Assembly (NCBI GenBank): GCA_026874595.1
Contig: CM049308.1
Span: forward strand, 51,967,624 to 52,031,623
Length of the DNA: 64,000 nucleotides
DNA from: Sipunculus nudus
Taxonomy: Eukaryota; Annelida; Sipuncula; Golfingiida; Sipunculidae
Direction of reading: 5' to 3'
The notes under the pieces are model-generated. The model was not told the origin of the DNA. It did not search any database and saw only the letters and a list, made by a program, of their open reading frames with translations. Of this stretch, positions 1-11,135 are shown one piece after another. Made by a program: the position numbers and the translations under genes. The first letter of the stretch is position 1; each line of letters opens with the position of its first letter.

Positions 1-600
1 AGGAGATTAATAAGAGTATTGACACTAACGGAAGATATATTATAACAGAATGTAAATTGAAGGACTTCACTGTATACTTTTTAATATTTATGCACCGAAC
101 TACGAAGCACAGCAGGTCTTTAATCAAAAAGTGTTGGAAGAAATTTTGGATATGTCTCAGAATTTAAAAATTTTGATCTATTTAGGGTGGAGATTTTAAT
201 GTACATCTTACTGAACTTGATGCTGATGGAGGCAAAATAAATGTGAAGCAGGCTTCAGTCAAACTTTTAAGTGTGATGGAAGTTTTAGATATTTGTGATA
301 CATGGCGTGTTAAACATGAAAATACACAGTCTTTTACATGAAGGTCACCAACTCCTTTAATTCGAAAGCACTTGGAATATTTCTTTATATCAAATTCTCT
401 TCAGTTACTTATTGAATGTTGTGAGATTATTTCTGCTGTAGGTACTGATCACTCAGCAGTCCTGTTAAAAGTAAATAAGTCAAAGCAAATCATCAGGGGA
501 TCGTCACATTGGTGTATTAATAATGATTTAATTAACGACAAAGAATACATAATTGCTTTCAGGTGTAAAATTGCTGAATGGAAAAATGAAGTTTAAAGTA
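1..600 (+). pseudogene. L1/Tx1-type LINE, endonuclease domain (decayed)
   Basis: This is the C-terminal half of an apurinic-like endonuclease (APE) domain of a non-LTR retrotransposon, which nicks target DNA to prime reverse transcription. Reading changes frame near 185. Conserved blocks are GDFNVHL (near 187-207), a leucine-rich helix ending in DICDTW, then the late-EN block with YFFISNSLQ and the terminal GTDHSAVLL around 440-470. The tryptophan expected after QSFT (near 340) is replaced by TGA, and there are other frame changes, so the gene is dead. The element enters from outside the window, so its 5' end is not seen. Family placement rests on the order of motifs and on the matching reverse transcriptase and C-terminus downstream. 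Confidence 0.8.
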
Positions 601-1912
601 AAACAGCAAGATTTAAATGGGTTTACTTGAAATACAAAATAAGAGAGTACACTATTAAGTAAAGTAAAGATAAAGCTAGGAAGTTTAAAGGAAATGGTAA
701 AATATTAGAAGAAGAGGTTAATAAAATGGAACAAAACATAAAGAGTACAGAAACCATATCAAAATATGAAATGTAAAGTACAAGAACATTATGATAAGAT
801 AACAAGAGGTATTATAGTGAGATCTAGGGCACAGTGGTTGCATCATGGTGAGAGAGGTACAAAATACTTCTTGAACCTAGAAAAACATAATCATAAAAAA
901 AGGTGTTATAAGAATTCTGTCAAAAGACGGACAAGATATTGTTCCCCATGCAGCAGTCATGTCATTCATTAAGAATTCTTTTATTGATAAATACCAGAGA
1001 AAAGTAATTTATACTGAAAAAGAGTTCAACAGTTATTTTGAATGTCTTCCTGTACATGAGAATACTTTCAGTGAGTCTGAAGCAAAATCAGGTGGGAATT
1101 TAATTACAAGAAATGAAGTGTATTCCTGTTTGAATGCAATGAAGAATAATAAAACTCCAGGTAATGATGGATTGACAAAGGGATTTTATTTGGCTTTATT
1201 TAATGAACTTGGCCCATGCTTAAAAGATTGTTTGAATGAAAATTATGAACAGGGATCTCTGACATCTTCACAAAAGCAGGCCCTTGTTAAATTAATTCCT
1301 GAGCCAGGGAAAGATTTAAAACACTTAAGTGGTTGGAGACCAATACGTTTGTTGAATGTTGATTTAAAATTGTTGAGTAAAATACAAGTCAAAAGAATAG
1401 AAAGATATCTACCAAAATTAATAAAATATGATCAATATGCTTTTTTAAGGAAAGATATATTGGAGAACCGATCAGATTAATATGGGATGTGTTGCATTAT
1501 ACGGAATTTGAACATAAACCTAGAATTATGTTTGCAGCAGGCCCAGAAGCTGCTTTCGACAGTGTCGATCATGGTTTGTTTTATATATGAGACTTTTAAG
1601 GTATTTTGGTTTTGTTAGTGCTTTTAGCAGATGGATTAAAATATTACACACTGATGTACAAAGTTCAGTTATGAACAATGGCTTTTCCACAAGGTATTTT
1701 CAGTTAGAAAAAGGGACCCGGCAAGGTGATCCGCTTGCTCCATATTTATTTATCATTGTGTTAGAACTATTTGCAATCAAGATTAGAAATGACAACAATG
1801 TAAAAGGAATAGACATTGGAAACACAGAAGTCAAACTATGCATGTTTGTAGGTGATACAACATTATATGTTGAAAATGTTAAATCACTTGAAAATGTACT
1901 TTCGAGTAATTG
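601..1912 (+). pseudogene. L1/Tx1-type LINE, linker and reverse transcriptase (decayed)
   Basis: This continues the same element. The linker (about 770-960) holds the charged helix and the RAQWLHHGERGTKYFLNLE block typical of L1/Tx1 ORF2. The RT fingers follow at 959-1480, with NNKTPGNDGL and GWRPIRLLNVDLKLLSK. RT motif A is recognisable at about 1540-1575 (AAFDSVDHG). Motif B lies near 1710-1750 (GTRQGDPLAPYLF). Motif C near 1845-1860 reads FVGDTT where the family has the catalytic F/YADD, so both catalytic aspartates are damaged. Several stops and frame changes confirm a pseudogene. An active copy would copy its own RNA at the nicked target. Confidence 0.88.
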
Positions 1913-2578
1913 AAAGATTTCAGTATTTTTATTCACCCAAGTTAAATTATACGATATCAGAGGTTGCTTGCATAGGATCTATAAAACATGTGACCAAAAA
2001 TTTGTATAATCTGAAATGGGTAGACCTCTCAAAAGCAACCATAAAAATACTTGGAATTCATTATTCTTATAATAAGGACTTGATTTAAAAAAAGAAAATT
2101 TTACACGTGTGGAAAATAACCTTGCAACAACTATGTCAATATGGAAAAGTCGAAATTTTTCAGTGTAAGGAAGGGCAGAAGTTGCCCGCACATTAGCTCT
2201 GTCAAAGGTTTTCTATGTGACAAATATGATGATACCGCCAAAAAACACGTTGAAGCATTTTAAAGACTTCTCTGTGACTTTATTTGGAGGGGAAAAACCT
2301 AAGGTTAAATATACTACAATAACGGGGAAATCTGAAAATGGGGAAAAAATGTCCCAGACATTGAGAGCGAGATAAAATCACAGAGAATTCTGTGGGTCAG
2401 GAGGTTAGTTTGTAATCAGTCGTCTATGATTACCGAGATACTGGATTACAAGTTAAGGAACATTGGTGGATTAAGATGTGTTAGAAGTAATTTTGATGTT
2501 AGTATTCTACCAACTGATTTACCTAACTTTTATATCAGGTGTTTTGAAGACTGGGTAAATTATGTGTCAGTGGAACCA
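1913..2578 (+). pseudogene. LINE RT thumb/connection region (decayed)
   Basis: Coding-like sequence continues past the RT core in shifting frames. Recognisable stretches are a segment around 1960-2090 with the weakly conserved KILGIHYSY block typical of the L1/Tx1 thumb, and an open stretch at 2426-2578 ending in VEPT. The reading is cut at 2578/2579 by the Helentron-like insertion and resumes at about 5858 in THEDVLYQFVWNNKYI. Removing the insertion would bring the two coding parts back into register, which supports one original element. Confidence 0.7.
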
Positions 2579-2880
2579 ACAAGTGACCCAGGGGTCATGA
2601 CGCTCAGCTGACCAGGAAGACATTGACAAAAGTAATTTTATCATATGAATGTCAAATTTGAATGAAATACTTTTTCCAAACTTGACCTTTTGTATAAAAT
2701 CATCCAATACTCATTGGGGTACTATGGAGCTCTGTAGTATGAAGGATATGGGTAACAGACACCTATTTTCAAGGTTTACAAGATGACTTTTCAGGGGTCT
2801 CCCAGCATGTCAAAAAATAAAATTCTAGGTCCAGTTATTATGATTTGTGCCCTGTTTACAGATGACCAAATGTTTAAAGA

Positions 2881-5720
2881 TCACAAAAGTAGAGAATAAA
2901 AATCGTAAAAAATAATTAAAATATAGGTGGCGCCACCAATCTCCAGAAATTGATGAAACACTCCATGAACAATATCCATGCAAAGAATCATGGTGATTAA
3001 TGCATTAGTTCAGATACTTGAGCTTTTGTATTAAATTTTGCATTATTCTGGGGGGTACTTCAGAACCCCATAGCTCGAAGAATATAGGTCACAGTGACCT
3101 AATTTCAGGTTTACAAGGAGAATTTCCATAGACCTCCCAGGATTTAAAGTAAGAAGATTCCCGGTCTAGCGGTTACGATTTGTGCCCTGTTAACAGACAG
3201 ACGCCTGGATGGCCAGACGGATGACGGACAAAAGGTGATCCCTACAGCTCAGATGACTTTCAGTCAACTGAGCTAAAAATTGAAAAAATACAGGTGGCGC
3301 CACCAGAATGCAGAAACTGATGAAACATTTCATGATCAATATCCATGCAAAGAATCATAGTGATCAATATAATAATTGTTCAGATACTTAGCTTTTGTAT
3401 CAAATTTTCCATTATTCTGGGGGGTACTTCGGAGCCCCATAGCTCAGAGGTTATGGGTAACAGAGACCTAATTTCAAGTTTTTAAGGAAACTTTTCATGG
3501 GCCTCTCAGCATGTCAAGAGAGAAGATTCTAGGTCCAGTTGTTACGATTTGTGCCTAGTTTACCGATGACCGCATCTTATTAGGTCTCAAAAATAGAGAA
3601 AAAAATTAGTAAAAATAAAAAAAATACAGGTGGCGCCACCATAGTGCAGAAACTGATGACACATTCCATGATCAATATCCATGCAAAGAATCATGGTGAT
3701 CACTGCAATAGTTGTTTAGATACTTGAGCTTTTGTATCAAATTGTCCATTATTCTGAGGGATACTTCAGATGACTTACAGTCAGCTGAGCTAAAAACACT
3801 TAATGTTCAATATCCATGCAAAGAATCATGATGATCTCCGTATTAGTTCAGATTCTTCAGCTTTTGTATCAAATTGTCCATTATTCTGAGGGATACTTCA
3901 GAGTCCTATAGCTTGAAGGATATGGGTAACAGAGACCTAATTTCAAGTTTCCACAGGCACTCTTCATGGGCCTCCATGCATGACAAGAATGAAGTTTCTA
4001 GGTCCAGTTGTTGCAATTTGTACCCTCTTGATAGATAACATAGGTGGCGCCACCAGTCTGCAGGAACTGATGGAACATCTCATAATCAATATGTATGCCA
4101 AAAATCATGACCATCAGTGATGTAGTCATTGAGATATTGAAGTTTTTGTATGAAATTTTTGACTACTCTGGGGGGGTACTTTGGGGCCCCATAGCTCGAA
4201 GGATATGGGTAACAGAGACCTAATTTCTGGTTTCCATGGAGACTTTTCATAGGTCTTCTAGTGTGTTGAGAATGAAGATTCTAGGTCCAGTCGTTACTAT
4301 TTGTGCCATGCTAACAGATGACAGCATCCTTAAAGGTCTCAAAAATAGAGGAAAAAATCGTAAAACATCTAACGATACAGGTGGCGCCACCAGTCTGCAG
4401 GAACAGATGACACATCTCATGATCAATAGTTATGCCACAAATCATGACCATCATTCAAGTAGTTAATGAGATATTGAAGTTTTTCATAAATTTTTTACTT
4501 TTCTTGGGGGTACTTTAGGGCTCCATAGCTCGAAGAATATGGGTAACAGAGACCTAATTTTGATTTCCATGGAGACTTTTCATAGGTCTCTCAGTGTGTC
4601 GAGAATGAAGATTCTAGGTCCAGTCGTTATGATTTGTGCCACGTTAACAGATGACAGCATCCTTAAAGGTCTCAAAAATAGAGGAAAAAATCGTAAAAAA
4701 TCAAACAATACAGGTGGCGCCACAAGTCTGCAGGAACTGATGGAACATTTCATAATCAATATGTATGCCAAAAATCATGACCATCAGTGATGTTGTTATT
4801 GAGATATTGAAGTTTTTGTATGAAATTTTTGACTACTCTGGGGGGGGGGGGTACTTTGGGGCCCCATAGCTCAAAGGATATGGTTAACAGAGACCTAATT
4901 TCTGGTTCCCAAGGATATTTTTCATAGACCTCTCAGTGTGTCAAGAATGAAGATTCTAGGTCCAGTCGTTACGATTTGTGCTATGCTAACAGATGACAGC
5001 ATCCTTAAAGGTCTCAAAAATAGAGGAAAAATCGTAAAAAATCGAACAATAAAGGTGGCACCACAAGTCTGCAGGAAGTGATGACACATCTCATGATCAA
5101 TAGTTATGCCACAAATCATGACCATCAATCAAGTAGTTAATGAGATATTGAAGTTTTTGTATGAAATTTTTTACTTTTCTTGGGGGTACTTTGGGGCTCC
5201 ATAGCTCAAAGAATATGGGTAACAGAGACCTAATTTCTGGTTTCCATGGAGACTTTTCATAGGTCTCTCAGTGTGTCAAGAATGAAGATTCAAGGTCCAG
5301 TCTTCACGATTTGTGCCTTGTTAACAGATGTTTACATTTTGAAAGGTCTCAAAAATAGAGAAAAAAATTCGTAAAAAATTGAACGATACAGGTGGCGCCA
5401 CCAGTCTGCAGGAACTGATAGAACATCTCATGATCAATATGTATGACAAAAATCATGACCATCAGTCAAGTATTTAATGAGATATTGAAATTTTTGTTTG
5501 AAATTTTTTACTTTTCTGGGGGGTAGTTTGGGGCCCCATAGCTGGAAGGATATGGGTAACAGAGACCTAATTTCTGGTTTCCATGGAGACTTTTCATAGG
5601 TCTCTCAGTGTGTCGAGAATGAAGATTCTAAGCCAGTCATTACGATTTGTGCCTTGTTAACAGTTGTTCACATTTTTAAAGGTCTCAAAAATAGAGAAAA
5701 AAAATTAGGATGTCAAGTAA
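2881..5720 (+). repeat. Core array of ~335-bp tandem repeats with palindrome GGTGGCGCCACC
   Basis: About eight units are marked by a 12-bp palindrome at 2926, 3293, 3629, 4043, 4380, 4713, 5054 and 5391; spacings are 367, 336, 414, 337, 333, 341 and 337. Five of the eight palindromes (2926, 3293, 3629, 4043 and 4380), plus 5391, are perfect; those at 4713 and 5054 have drifted. Each unit also carries a CAGTCTGCAGGAACTGAT-like block, a (C/G)GGGGTACTTTGGGGC block, and ATGGGTAACAGAGACCTAAT. Short open frames here (4236-4466, 4539-4790 and their antisense) follow the repeat and are not genes. The long spacings at 2926-3293 and 3629-4043 coincide with extra pieces described separately. Confidence 0.9.
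3186..3285 (+). repeat. Internal copy of the element's right end inside the array
   Basis: A short microsatellite-like stretch (cagacagacgcc...gacgg) is followed by GTGATCCCTACAGCTCAGATG and the hairpin ending in CAACTGAGCTAAAAA, which is the right terminus of the family. It runs directly into the next core unit at 3286. A second, shorter internal end is at 3766-3800 (CAGATGACTTACAG, then CAGCTGAGCTAAAAAC). These suggest that the array is a composite of more than one element copy. Confidence 0.7.
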
Positions 5721-5761
5721 GAAGATTCCAGTTCTAGCGGTTACGATTTGTGCCTGGTTAA

Positions 5762-5810
5762 CGGACAGACAGACAGACAGACAGACGGACAGACAGACGG
5801 ACGACGGACA
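5762..5810 (+). repeat. (GACA/GACG)n microsatellite
   Basis: A run of GACA and GACG tetranucleotides lies just inside the right end of the Helentron-like element. A tetranucleotide array in this place is a hallmark of pearl/HINE-type elements. Confidence 0.9.
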
Positions 5811-5825
5811 AAGAGTGATCGCTAT

Positions 5826-5854
5826 AGCTCAGATGACTTTCAGTCAGCTGAGCT
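5826..5854 (+). other. Right-terminal hairpin of the Helentron-like element
   Basis: AGCTCAG at 5826-5832 pairs with CTGAGCT at 5848-5854. The stem continues as TGACT/AGTCA after one mismatch, leaving a three-base TTC loop. The same hairpin is at 26238-26266. A 3'-terminal stem-loop is what the rolling-circle mechanism of Helitrons and Helentrons is thought to use as a stop signal. Confidence 0.85.
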
Positions 5855-5858
5855 AAAA

Positions 5859-6784
5859 ACACATGAGGATGTTCTTTATCAGTTTGTGTGGAACAACAAA
5901 TATATAACTAAGAATGAAATATCTGTGTAAAATAATAGAATGCACAGTTTGGGCATTTGTTATGTTAAGGATTTATCTGATGAGAAAGGAGTATGGAAAA
6001 TATATGATGTATTTAAGAAAAGTCCCCTTGATTATATGTACTGGAAAGCATTGAGGAATGCAATACTGTATCGCTGGAAAATAATGTTTATGAACTATGA
6101 AATATAATCAACAGAGGTTGATACAGATATTATTGTAACAACTGAAGGAAATCAGTCCATGGACAAATTAAATTCAAATAAAATATATGGCACATTAATT
6201 GAAAAAATATGGAAACCTCCTACAGCTCAGAATTTTTTTAATACATTGAACACGAAAAATAATATTGATATTTATTGGAAAGATGTGTACGAAGGTATCT
6301 ATAGAACAACAATGGATACATATATGAGAGAATTCAAGGACAAACTATTGAATAATTACATTCAACTGAATGAGCATCTGTATACGTGGACAATAAAGGA
6401 AACACCCAAATGTTCATATTTAACTATAATGAAAGTATTGTTCATTTGTTTGAATGTACAGTTGCCAAAAACCTTTATTTTAGAATACACTCATGGTTGC
6501 AAAATAGTGATATTAATATGCCAGACCTATCACTAGATGTTATATTGTATGGTATACTCCCAGTCACCTCGAACAACATGCTGATTAACCAGATCTTGAT
6601 GTTATATAAATATGTTTTGTATATGCAAAGAGAGGACAATCCAGCTGCTTTGTTTTCAGTATTCCAGAGGATTTTAACCAAGACGGAGGTTACAGAAAGG
6701 TTTTTAGCACATGAAAAAGGTTTAAAGTCTAAACATACTTTGAAATGGGGTAAATTAAGAGATGCATGTGATCTAGACTATTGA
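5859..6784 (+). pseudogene. L1/Tx1-type LINE, C-terminal domain (decayed)
   Basis: This is the C-terminal region of the LINE begun at position 1. It includes VLYQFVWNNKYI after the insertion, a segment with AQNFFNTLNTKNNIDIYWKD (6220-6290), and the terminal block in which the usual zinc-knuckle area is followed by PDLSLDVILYGILP and a helix rich in basic and aromatic residues ending at a stop near 6782. Frames change at about 5930, 6070 and 6440. The final reading 6386-6784 is open for 132 codons and overlaps the previous frame, so the break is a simple frameshift. The 3' UTR probably follows to about 6950. Confidence 0.8.
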
Positions 6785-7546
6785 ATTTTGGATTTTTGAA
6801 TTTGTGGTCAGAATGGCCTTCAATTGTTAGTCTTGTGGAGTCCTGTACAATGTAAATTATCTGTATATCATGTCATTTGTGTTATAGATTTAATCGCCGA
6901 TGATAAATTTAGAAGGTTGAGTTAATTCAACAATCTGAGGCGGAAAAAAAGTTTGACAATCATATCTCCCCAGACTGCAGATGCACTCTGCTCATATATG
7001 AAAATGGAGCTTGTAGTAGCGATTAGATGCTGCCATGTGGCTGGCTGATCTATAAGAATAAGTGGAGACGTCAGCAATTAAGGGGAACACTCCCGTGTAT
7101 TATCAACATTTGACTATAAAGAGAAAAGATGAATATGCCAAGCGTTTTCTAGAACCGCTGTCGATGACATGTTAAAAACCGTGCCTTTGTGCATTTTCAT
7201 GTGCGAAAATGCGTGAAAAATAGGCGTTTCAATGTGAACTGGCAGACTCATATATTTGTACAGCGGATCTAGCAGATCTTCCACAAAAGGATGCTGATTT
7301 ATCCCGATCAAAGCAGCCCCTATACGCTGACGGACACAAGGAAATACCCGAGAAACATAAACATATGACTAAGAGGCGATTTTAAAGGGAATTATACAAG
7401 GGTCAGTGCCACCTTGAATGAGATTTCCCATCTTGAGATGTCGACGAAAAAAGCAATCCGTAACTGCTTCTGTGCAATCCCAAAATAATATGTTGTAATC
7501 TGCAACTGGCTTGATTTAAAAAGCTAATCATCATACTATAATTCAC
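6785..7546. other. No gene seen; probable LINE 3' tail, then unassigned DNA
   Basis: The first ~150 bases may be the LINE 3' untranslated region. The rest has no coding signal. A perfect 8-bp hairpin (GCATTTTC at 7191-7198, GAAAATGC at 7205-7212) is present without context. Confidence 0.5.
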
Positions 7547-7591
7547 GGGAATCTGTTTGTCTGTCCGCATGGGAATCTGTTTGTCTGTCCG
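7547..7591 (+). repeat. Two-copy 24-bp tandem repeat
   Basis: GGGAATCTGTTTGTCTGTCCG occurs at 7547-7567 and 7571-7591, a period of 24 bases. The TCTGTC-rich motif resembles the reverse complement of the GACA microsatellites of the Helentron-like family. Confidence 0.85.
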
Positions 7592-7887
7592 GATTCATTC
7601 GCACGCTACGGATCGCACGGTCGTCAAACTTCGTGGGAGGGTGCCTCTTGGTCCGGGGAAGAACGAGTTTATATTTTTTAGGCGTTTGGTCAAGAAATGG
7701 CCTCAAAATCGATAAAAATATTATGGGTTTAATACCTGCGGTGTGCCATGGCCATTCTCACATAGTGCGCCCGCGTCGTCCGGATTCTACTCTCGCTAAC
7801 CAATCAAATCAAACCTGACATAGTCTGCCAAACATTCACTACGCGTCGGCCTTTTCTAAGCAGTCCGCTAGGTCAATACAAATGAAT

Positions 7888-8218
7888 GTTGTTGTGGGTT
7901 CACCGCGGGTACGGATTTAGGCCGGGAACATCTCACCACTGCCCATATCGGCAATTTTGGCACAAGTGAATCATGTTGCGGGTTAATCGTTGGGACGAGT
8001 TGTTGTGGGTTAACCGCGGGGACGAATTTAGACCGGGAACATCTCACCACTGCCCATATCGGCAATTTTGGCACAAGTGAATCATGTTGCGGGTTAATCG
8101 TTGGGACGAGTTGTTGTGGGTTAACCGCGGGGACGAATTTAGACCGGGAACATCTCACCACTGCCCATATCGGCAATTTTGGCACAAGTGAATCATGTTG
8201 CGCGTTATTCGTTGGGAC
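7888..8218 (+). repeat. 111-bp tandem repeat, three copies
   Basis: The anchor GTTGTGGGTT occurs at 7891, 8002 and 8113, a period of exactly 111. The three copies are nearly identical apart from the first ~30 bases of copy one. Because 111 is divisible by three, a repetitive 131-codon frame stays open on the minus strand (7868-8263). It is low-complexity in its origin and has no recognised domain, so I do not call it a gene. Confidence 0.9.
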
Positions 8219-8364
8219 GATTTTGGACGCGGAACATCTCACCCCTCGCCACATTTGTGTCACTGCATTTCAAACGCGCACGCCATGTCAGTGCTTACTC
8301 ATAATTTAAGAAAAGTGTGGATGCAGGTACTGATATGGGTATATTCTAGTAAAAATAACCTGTG

Positions 8365-9330
8365 TCACAGCTGCCATATATTTTGAGTTTTGTGGGTGAC
8401 AAGTCGGAGGAATCCTGCAGTGCTCCTTGGCACAGAATACCTAGAGACTCTCTCACCTGAAAACAGAAACAATGTAGTTTTAATCTTTCTATTTTGCCAG
8501 AACCATTCACCCTGCATGACCAAGAAATGTTGTAAGTTAGAGTGACGCATTCCCAGGCCTTTTAATTTTTTATAGAATGTGCACATGTTGTGGCACCAGT
8601 AACCTGGTAACATGTTTCCTTTTGAGTGTTTGGCATCATCTTGTACGAACCCTGTAAATCATTTTCAGTGTACGTCTGTATACAGGGTTGCCCCTGCATG
8701 TAGTATCTGCAATGCGCTTCGCAATCTGTCATGACTATACAAATAGCAAGTGCTGGTAAGTCCCGTGAAATTGTGCCAGTTGAAGTGTACAATGGGGCTG
8801 TTGCAGAATCAGGTACATCCTGTTCCAGTTTCCACCGAGGGAGCGAATCTGCAGCATGATCTTTGACGAGCATTTTACCCTAAACTTTTCCACTCTGAAA
8901 AGGGTATGAGGCCAAAGCTTAGGTTTGCTTGAGTCCACAGCAAGGTGGGTCCTTTGATCACCAGCCATCTTTTCAAGATGTTCAGCATCTAACAAGTCAG
9001 TGTGAAAACGGTTGAAAATAGATGCACCGAACTCTTGTCTGCCAGCAATGGGTCCGCTAAGTGTTCAAGCAGCATACAGTTCTCTTCATACACACCACCT
9101 AATGCCGTTTCCTGTATGATGCTGATCAATGGGGTTTCAGCCTGACCATGTAACTTACTCAACAGGACGTTATGTGGAAACACGAACACCCACTTCCTGG
9201 TGGTGAAACAACTATCCCACATCCCCATGAAGCAGATTACTAACTGGTGGGAACTAGTAAAACTCACAAGAGGCAATGACCTGTGTGGCAAAAATAGATA
9301 ATTGCTGTTCTCAGCAAAACGACAGACCAG
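8365..9330 (-). pseudogene. Decayed coding-like region, family not recognised
   Basis: Minus-strand frames of 100, 86, 103 and 82 codons follow one another with overlaps (9291-8989, 8995-8735, 8873-8562, 8613-8365). The composition is protein-like (balanced, not repeat-driven), for example LLEHLADPLLADKSSVHLF and GLGMRHSNLQHFLVMQGEW. The sense of the frames and the need for frameshifts suggest one broken ORF of about 300 residues. A splice-acceptor-like TTTCTGTTTTCAG on the minus strand precedes the last piece (near 8450). I cannot assign a domain; a transposon-encoded protein is the likeliest origin. Confidence 0.35.
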
Positions 9331-10140
9331 TTATCTTAATAGAAAGTATAGGTATTTTATCAAGTATGAGCACCTCGGCGCCTGACAGTGGCAAAATGAT
9401 CATCGCGTGTTATACCGACCGTCCAGTAGTCCAGCCCGCCTAAGGATCAAGAGATGTTGTATTTAAGATGATGCTTTTTTATGGTGTGAACCTAGACCCA
9501 ATTTTACAATTTGCCTAATCCCTCTGTTTTTAGGGCATTCAAACTGCATATTTTAAAAGTGTTGCCAAACCTGAAGAATCCTGCTATTTCCCAAAGCCTG
9601 TGAATGGAAGGTCACCAGGAGGTCACGCGCTGTGTTCAGAGCGTACATCAGGCCTCTACTATAAGCCACATACTGTTAATGTAACAATTCACAGGTTGAA
9701 TAAACAAGACGAATCGGCTTACAGCTATATATTTTAAAAAATAGCTGTACTGTTGAAATTCCTTATTTTCTGCTCTTATTTACTCGCTATTTTATAAGCT
9801 TGGACAAAATCTATCCCAAATCAATATAATAGGTTTTACCGTTTTACAGTGCAAAACTGCAAGGCTGGATTCAGGATTTAGGCAAAGTGGAGGATGTACA
9901 ATCAGAGGACAAAAGGTTCCAATGTCCAGAAGAGTTGGGGATCCATGCCTCAATTTTCTATGAAACCCTTAAAAAAAGCTTGCTTCAGCTGTAAAAAGTT
10001 TTGACCCTCTCCCTTTATCCGCTTCTTAACTTAATAAGTGCATTAGATATTGTCTACAGACCACCAATTCCAATGTTGAAATGACATTTAGGCAGTTGTC
10101 CAATTGTGCATACATTGGTCCTAAGTTTTATAAAGTTATA
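9331..10140. other. No gene seen; contains a ~90-bp dispersed repeat
   Basis: Positions 9565-9655 (GTGTTGCCAAACCTGAAGAA through GGTCACGCGCTGTGTTCAGA) match 38185-38270 in the same orientation with scattered differences. The rest is AT-rich with no feature I can support. Confidence 0.6.
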
Positions 10141-10400
10141 TTATATGTCAAAAGGTATATCGGCGCGGTGTTGAGATCTATTTACGCGGCCGACCGTAGG
10201 AATCTTGCACGGCACCCGTATGACCTCTAAATCGGCCGGCCGTATGGCCAGTAGATCGGCCCTTGAGGCTAAATGCCGTGGGAATGAGGAATACTCCTTG
10301 CAGTTTATCGGCCGTACTCCCGCACATCGGCGTACCGTGGGGGCGCGGCAGGTCCGCAGACTTGTGATGTATATACACCCCTTACGCAAATTTTAAAGGC
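10141..10400. repeat. CpG-rich island-like segment, probably a repeat
   Basis: A sharp rise in G+C and CpG against an AT-rich background. It holds repeated CGGCCG/CGGCC motifs at 10191, 10235 and 10308. Overlapping open frames on both strands (82, 66 and 63 codons) result from the composition and have no recognised domain. It could be a mobile element rather than a promoter. Confidence 0.4.
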
Positions 10401-11130
10401 ACGATCATTGCGCACTTTGGCTTTGACATGTACCACATATGCCACATATACCGCCTCAACGCTTTAGAGTGCAACATATTGGACTGGATCTAGAGCATGA
10501 AATGAACAGCAAACAGCCATTTTGGCTGCACTTGACTTTTGATGGACACCCTAGCTCTTCGTCTTCCTCTTCACAATATAGGGGATCATCCCTTGGTTCA
10601 GCTTCTCTCTGGGTTCCTCACATATTTATCTCGATGTTGGCCATTCTTTAGCCCATCCTTTCATTCCCTTTTGATTTACCCCCATATGGCATGTTTCCTC
10701 CTTGATCCTCTTCGACTGATATGAAATTACCAAGAGCTCCGGCGCCTTTTCATTCCCACAAAATGACACCCGCTAACTTGCTGTGACTGCTCGTGCGCCG
10801 TGTTCTCGCCTTGCGGCTGCTTTACGAGTACCGCACGATTGATAAAAAAACTCATTGTGGACGCATTTTCCGGGAGCTAATTTTATCCCTAGGACAGAAT
10901 AAGCATTTAAAATGTTAGATTCCTTATCTGGAAATCTTTCTGGGATGTTTGAAATCAGTGAACTTATGGAATCTGTCTTGAAAGACTTGTGATTGCCCTT
11001 CCTTTGCAAGATGTGGATATTGCTTTCACATGCTCGAAGACAGTTTTTGCAGGATTCCCACAAAAACGCGCCTTGGATCATACCCTGCTGATGTAATAAT
11101 TATTACTATAGGGGTCTTTACACAGCCTAT
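10401..11130. other. No gene recognised
   Basis: Only short frames with no domain (10439-10651 plus, 11081-10773 minus). I see nothing further. Confidence 0.4.
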
Positions 11131-11135
11131 CATCT

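Larger units (their letters stand above)
2579..5858 (+). mobile_element. Non-autonomous Helentron-like (pearl/HINE-type) element inserted in the LINE
   Basis: The left end begins near ACAAGTGACCCAGGGG and the right end is CTGAGCTAAAA. Subterminal inverted repeats are exact: GCTCAGCTGAC at 2602-2612 and GTCAGCTGAGC at 5843-5853. Just inside the right end are a GACA/GACG microsatellite (5762-5810) and a hairpin (5826-5854). This order (left subterminal repeat, tandem core, tetranucleotide microsatellite, right hairpin, no terminal inverted repeat at the very ends) is that of bivalve pearl elements and Helentron-associated interspersed elements. No Rep/helicase is encoded, so it would need an autonomous partner. 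Copies of the ends occur at 25329-26270 and 62153. Exact termini are uncertain by one or two bases. The class assignment is an inference from architecture. Confidence 0.75.

Noticed and set aside
1700-1936. Minus-strand frames opposite the LINE reverse transcriptase
   Set aside because: Antisense shadows of the RT frames.
4236-5128. Open frames in the ~335-bp array on both strands
   Set aside because: They repeat with the units and differ in length only by drift; not genes.
2881-5720. CRISPR-like array
   Set aside because: Units are ~335 bp with no unique spacers, and the genome is clearly eukaryotic.
7868-8263. 131-codon minus frame
   Set aside because: It exists because a 111-bp repeat unit is divisible by three; no domain and no start or splice context.
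10141-10400. CpG-island promoter
   Set aside because: No transcript or exon follows; the repeated CGGCCG motifs fit a repeat better. Left as a repeat call with low confidence.
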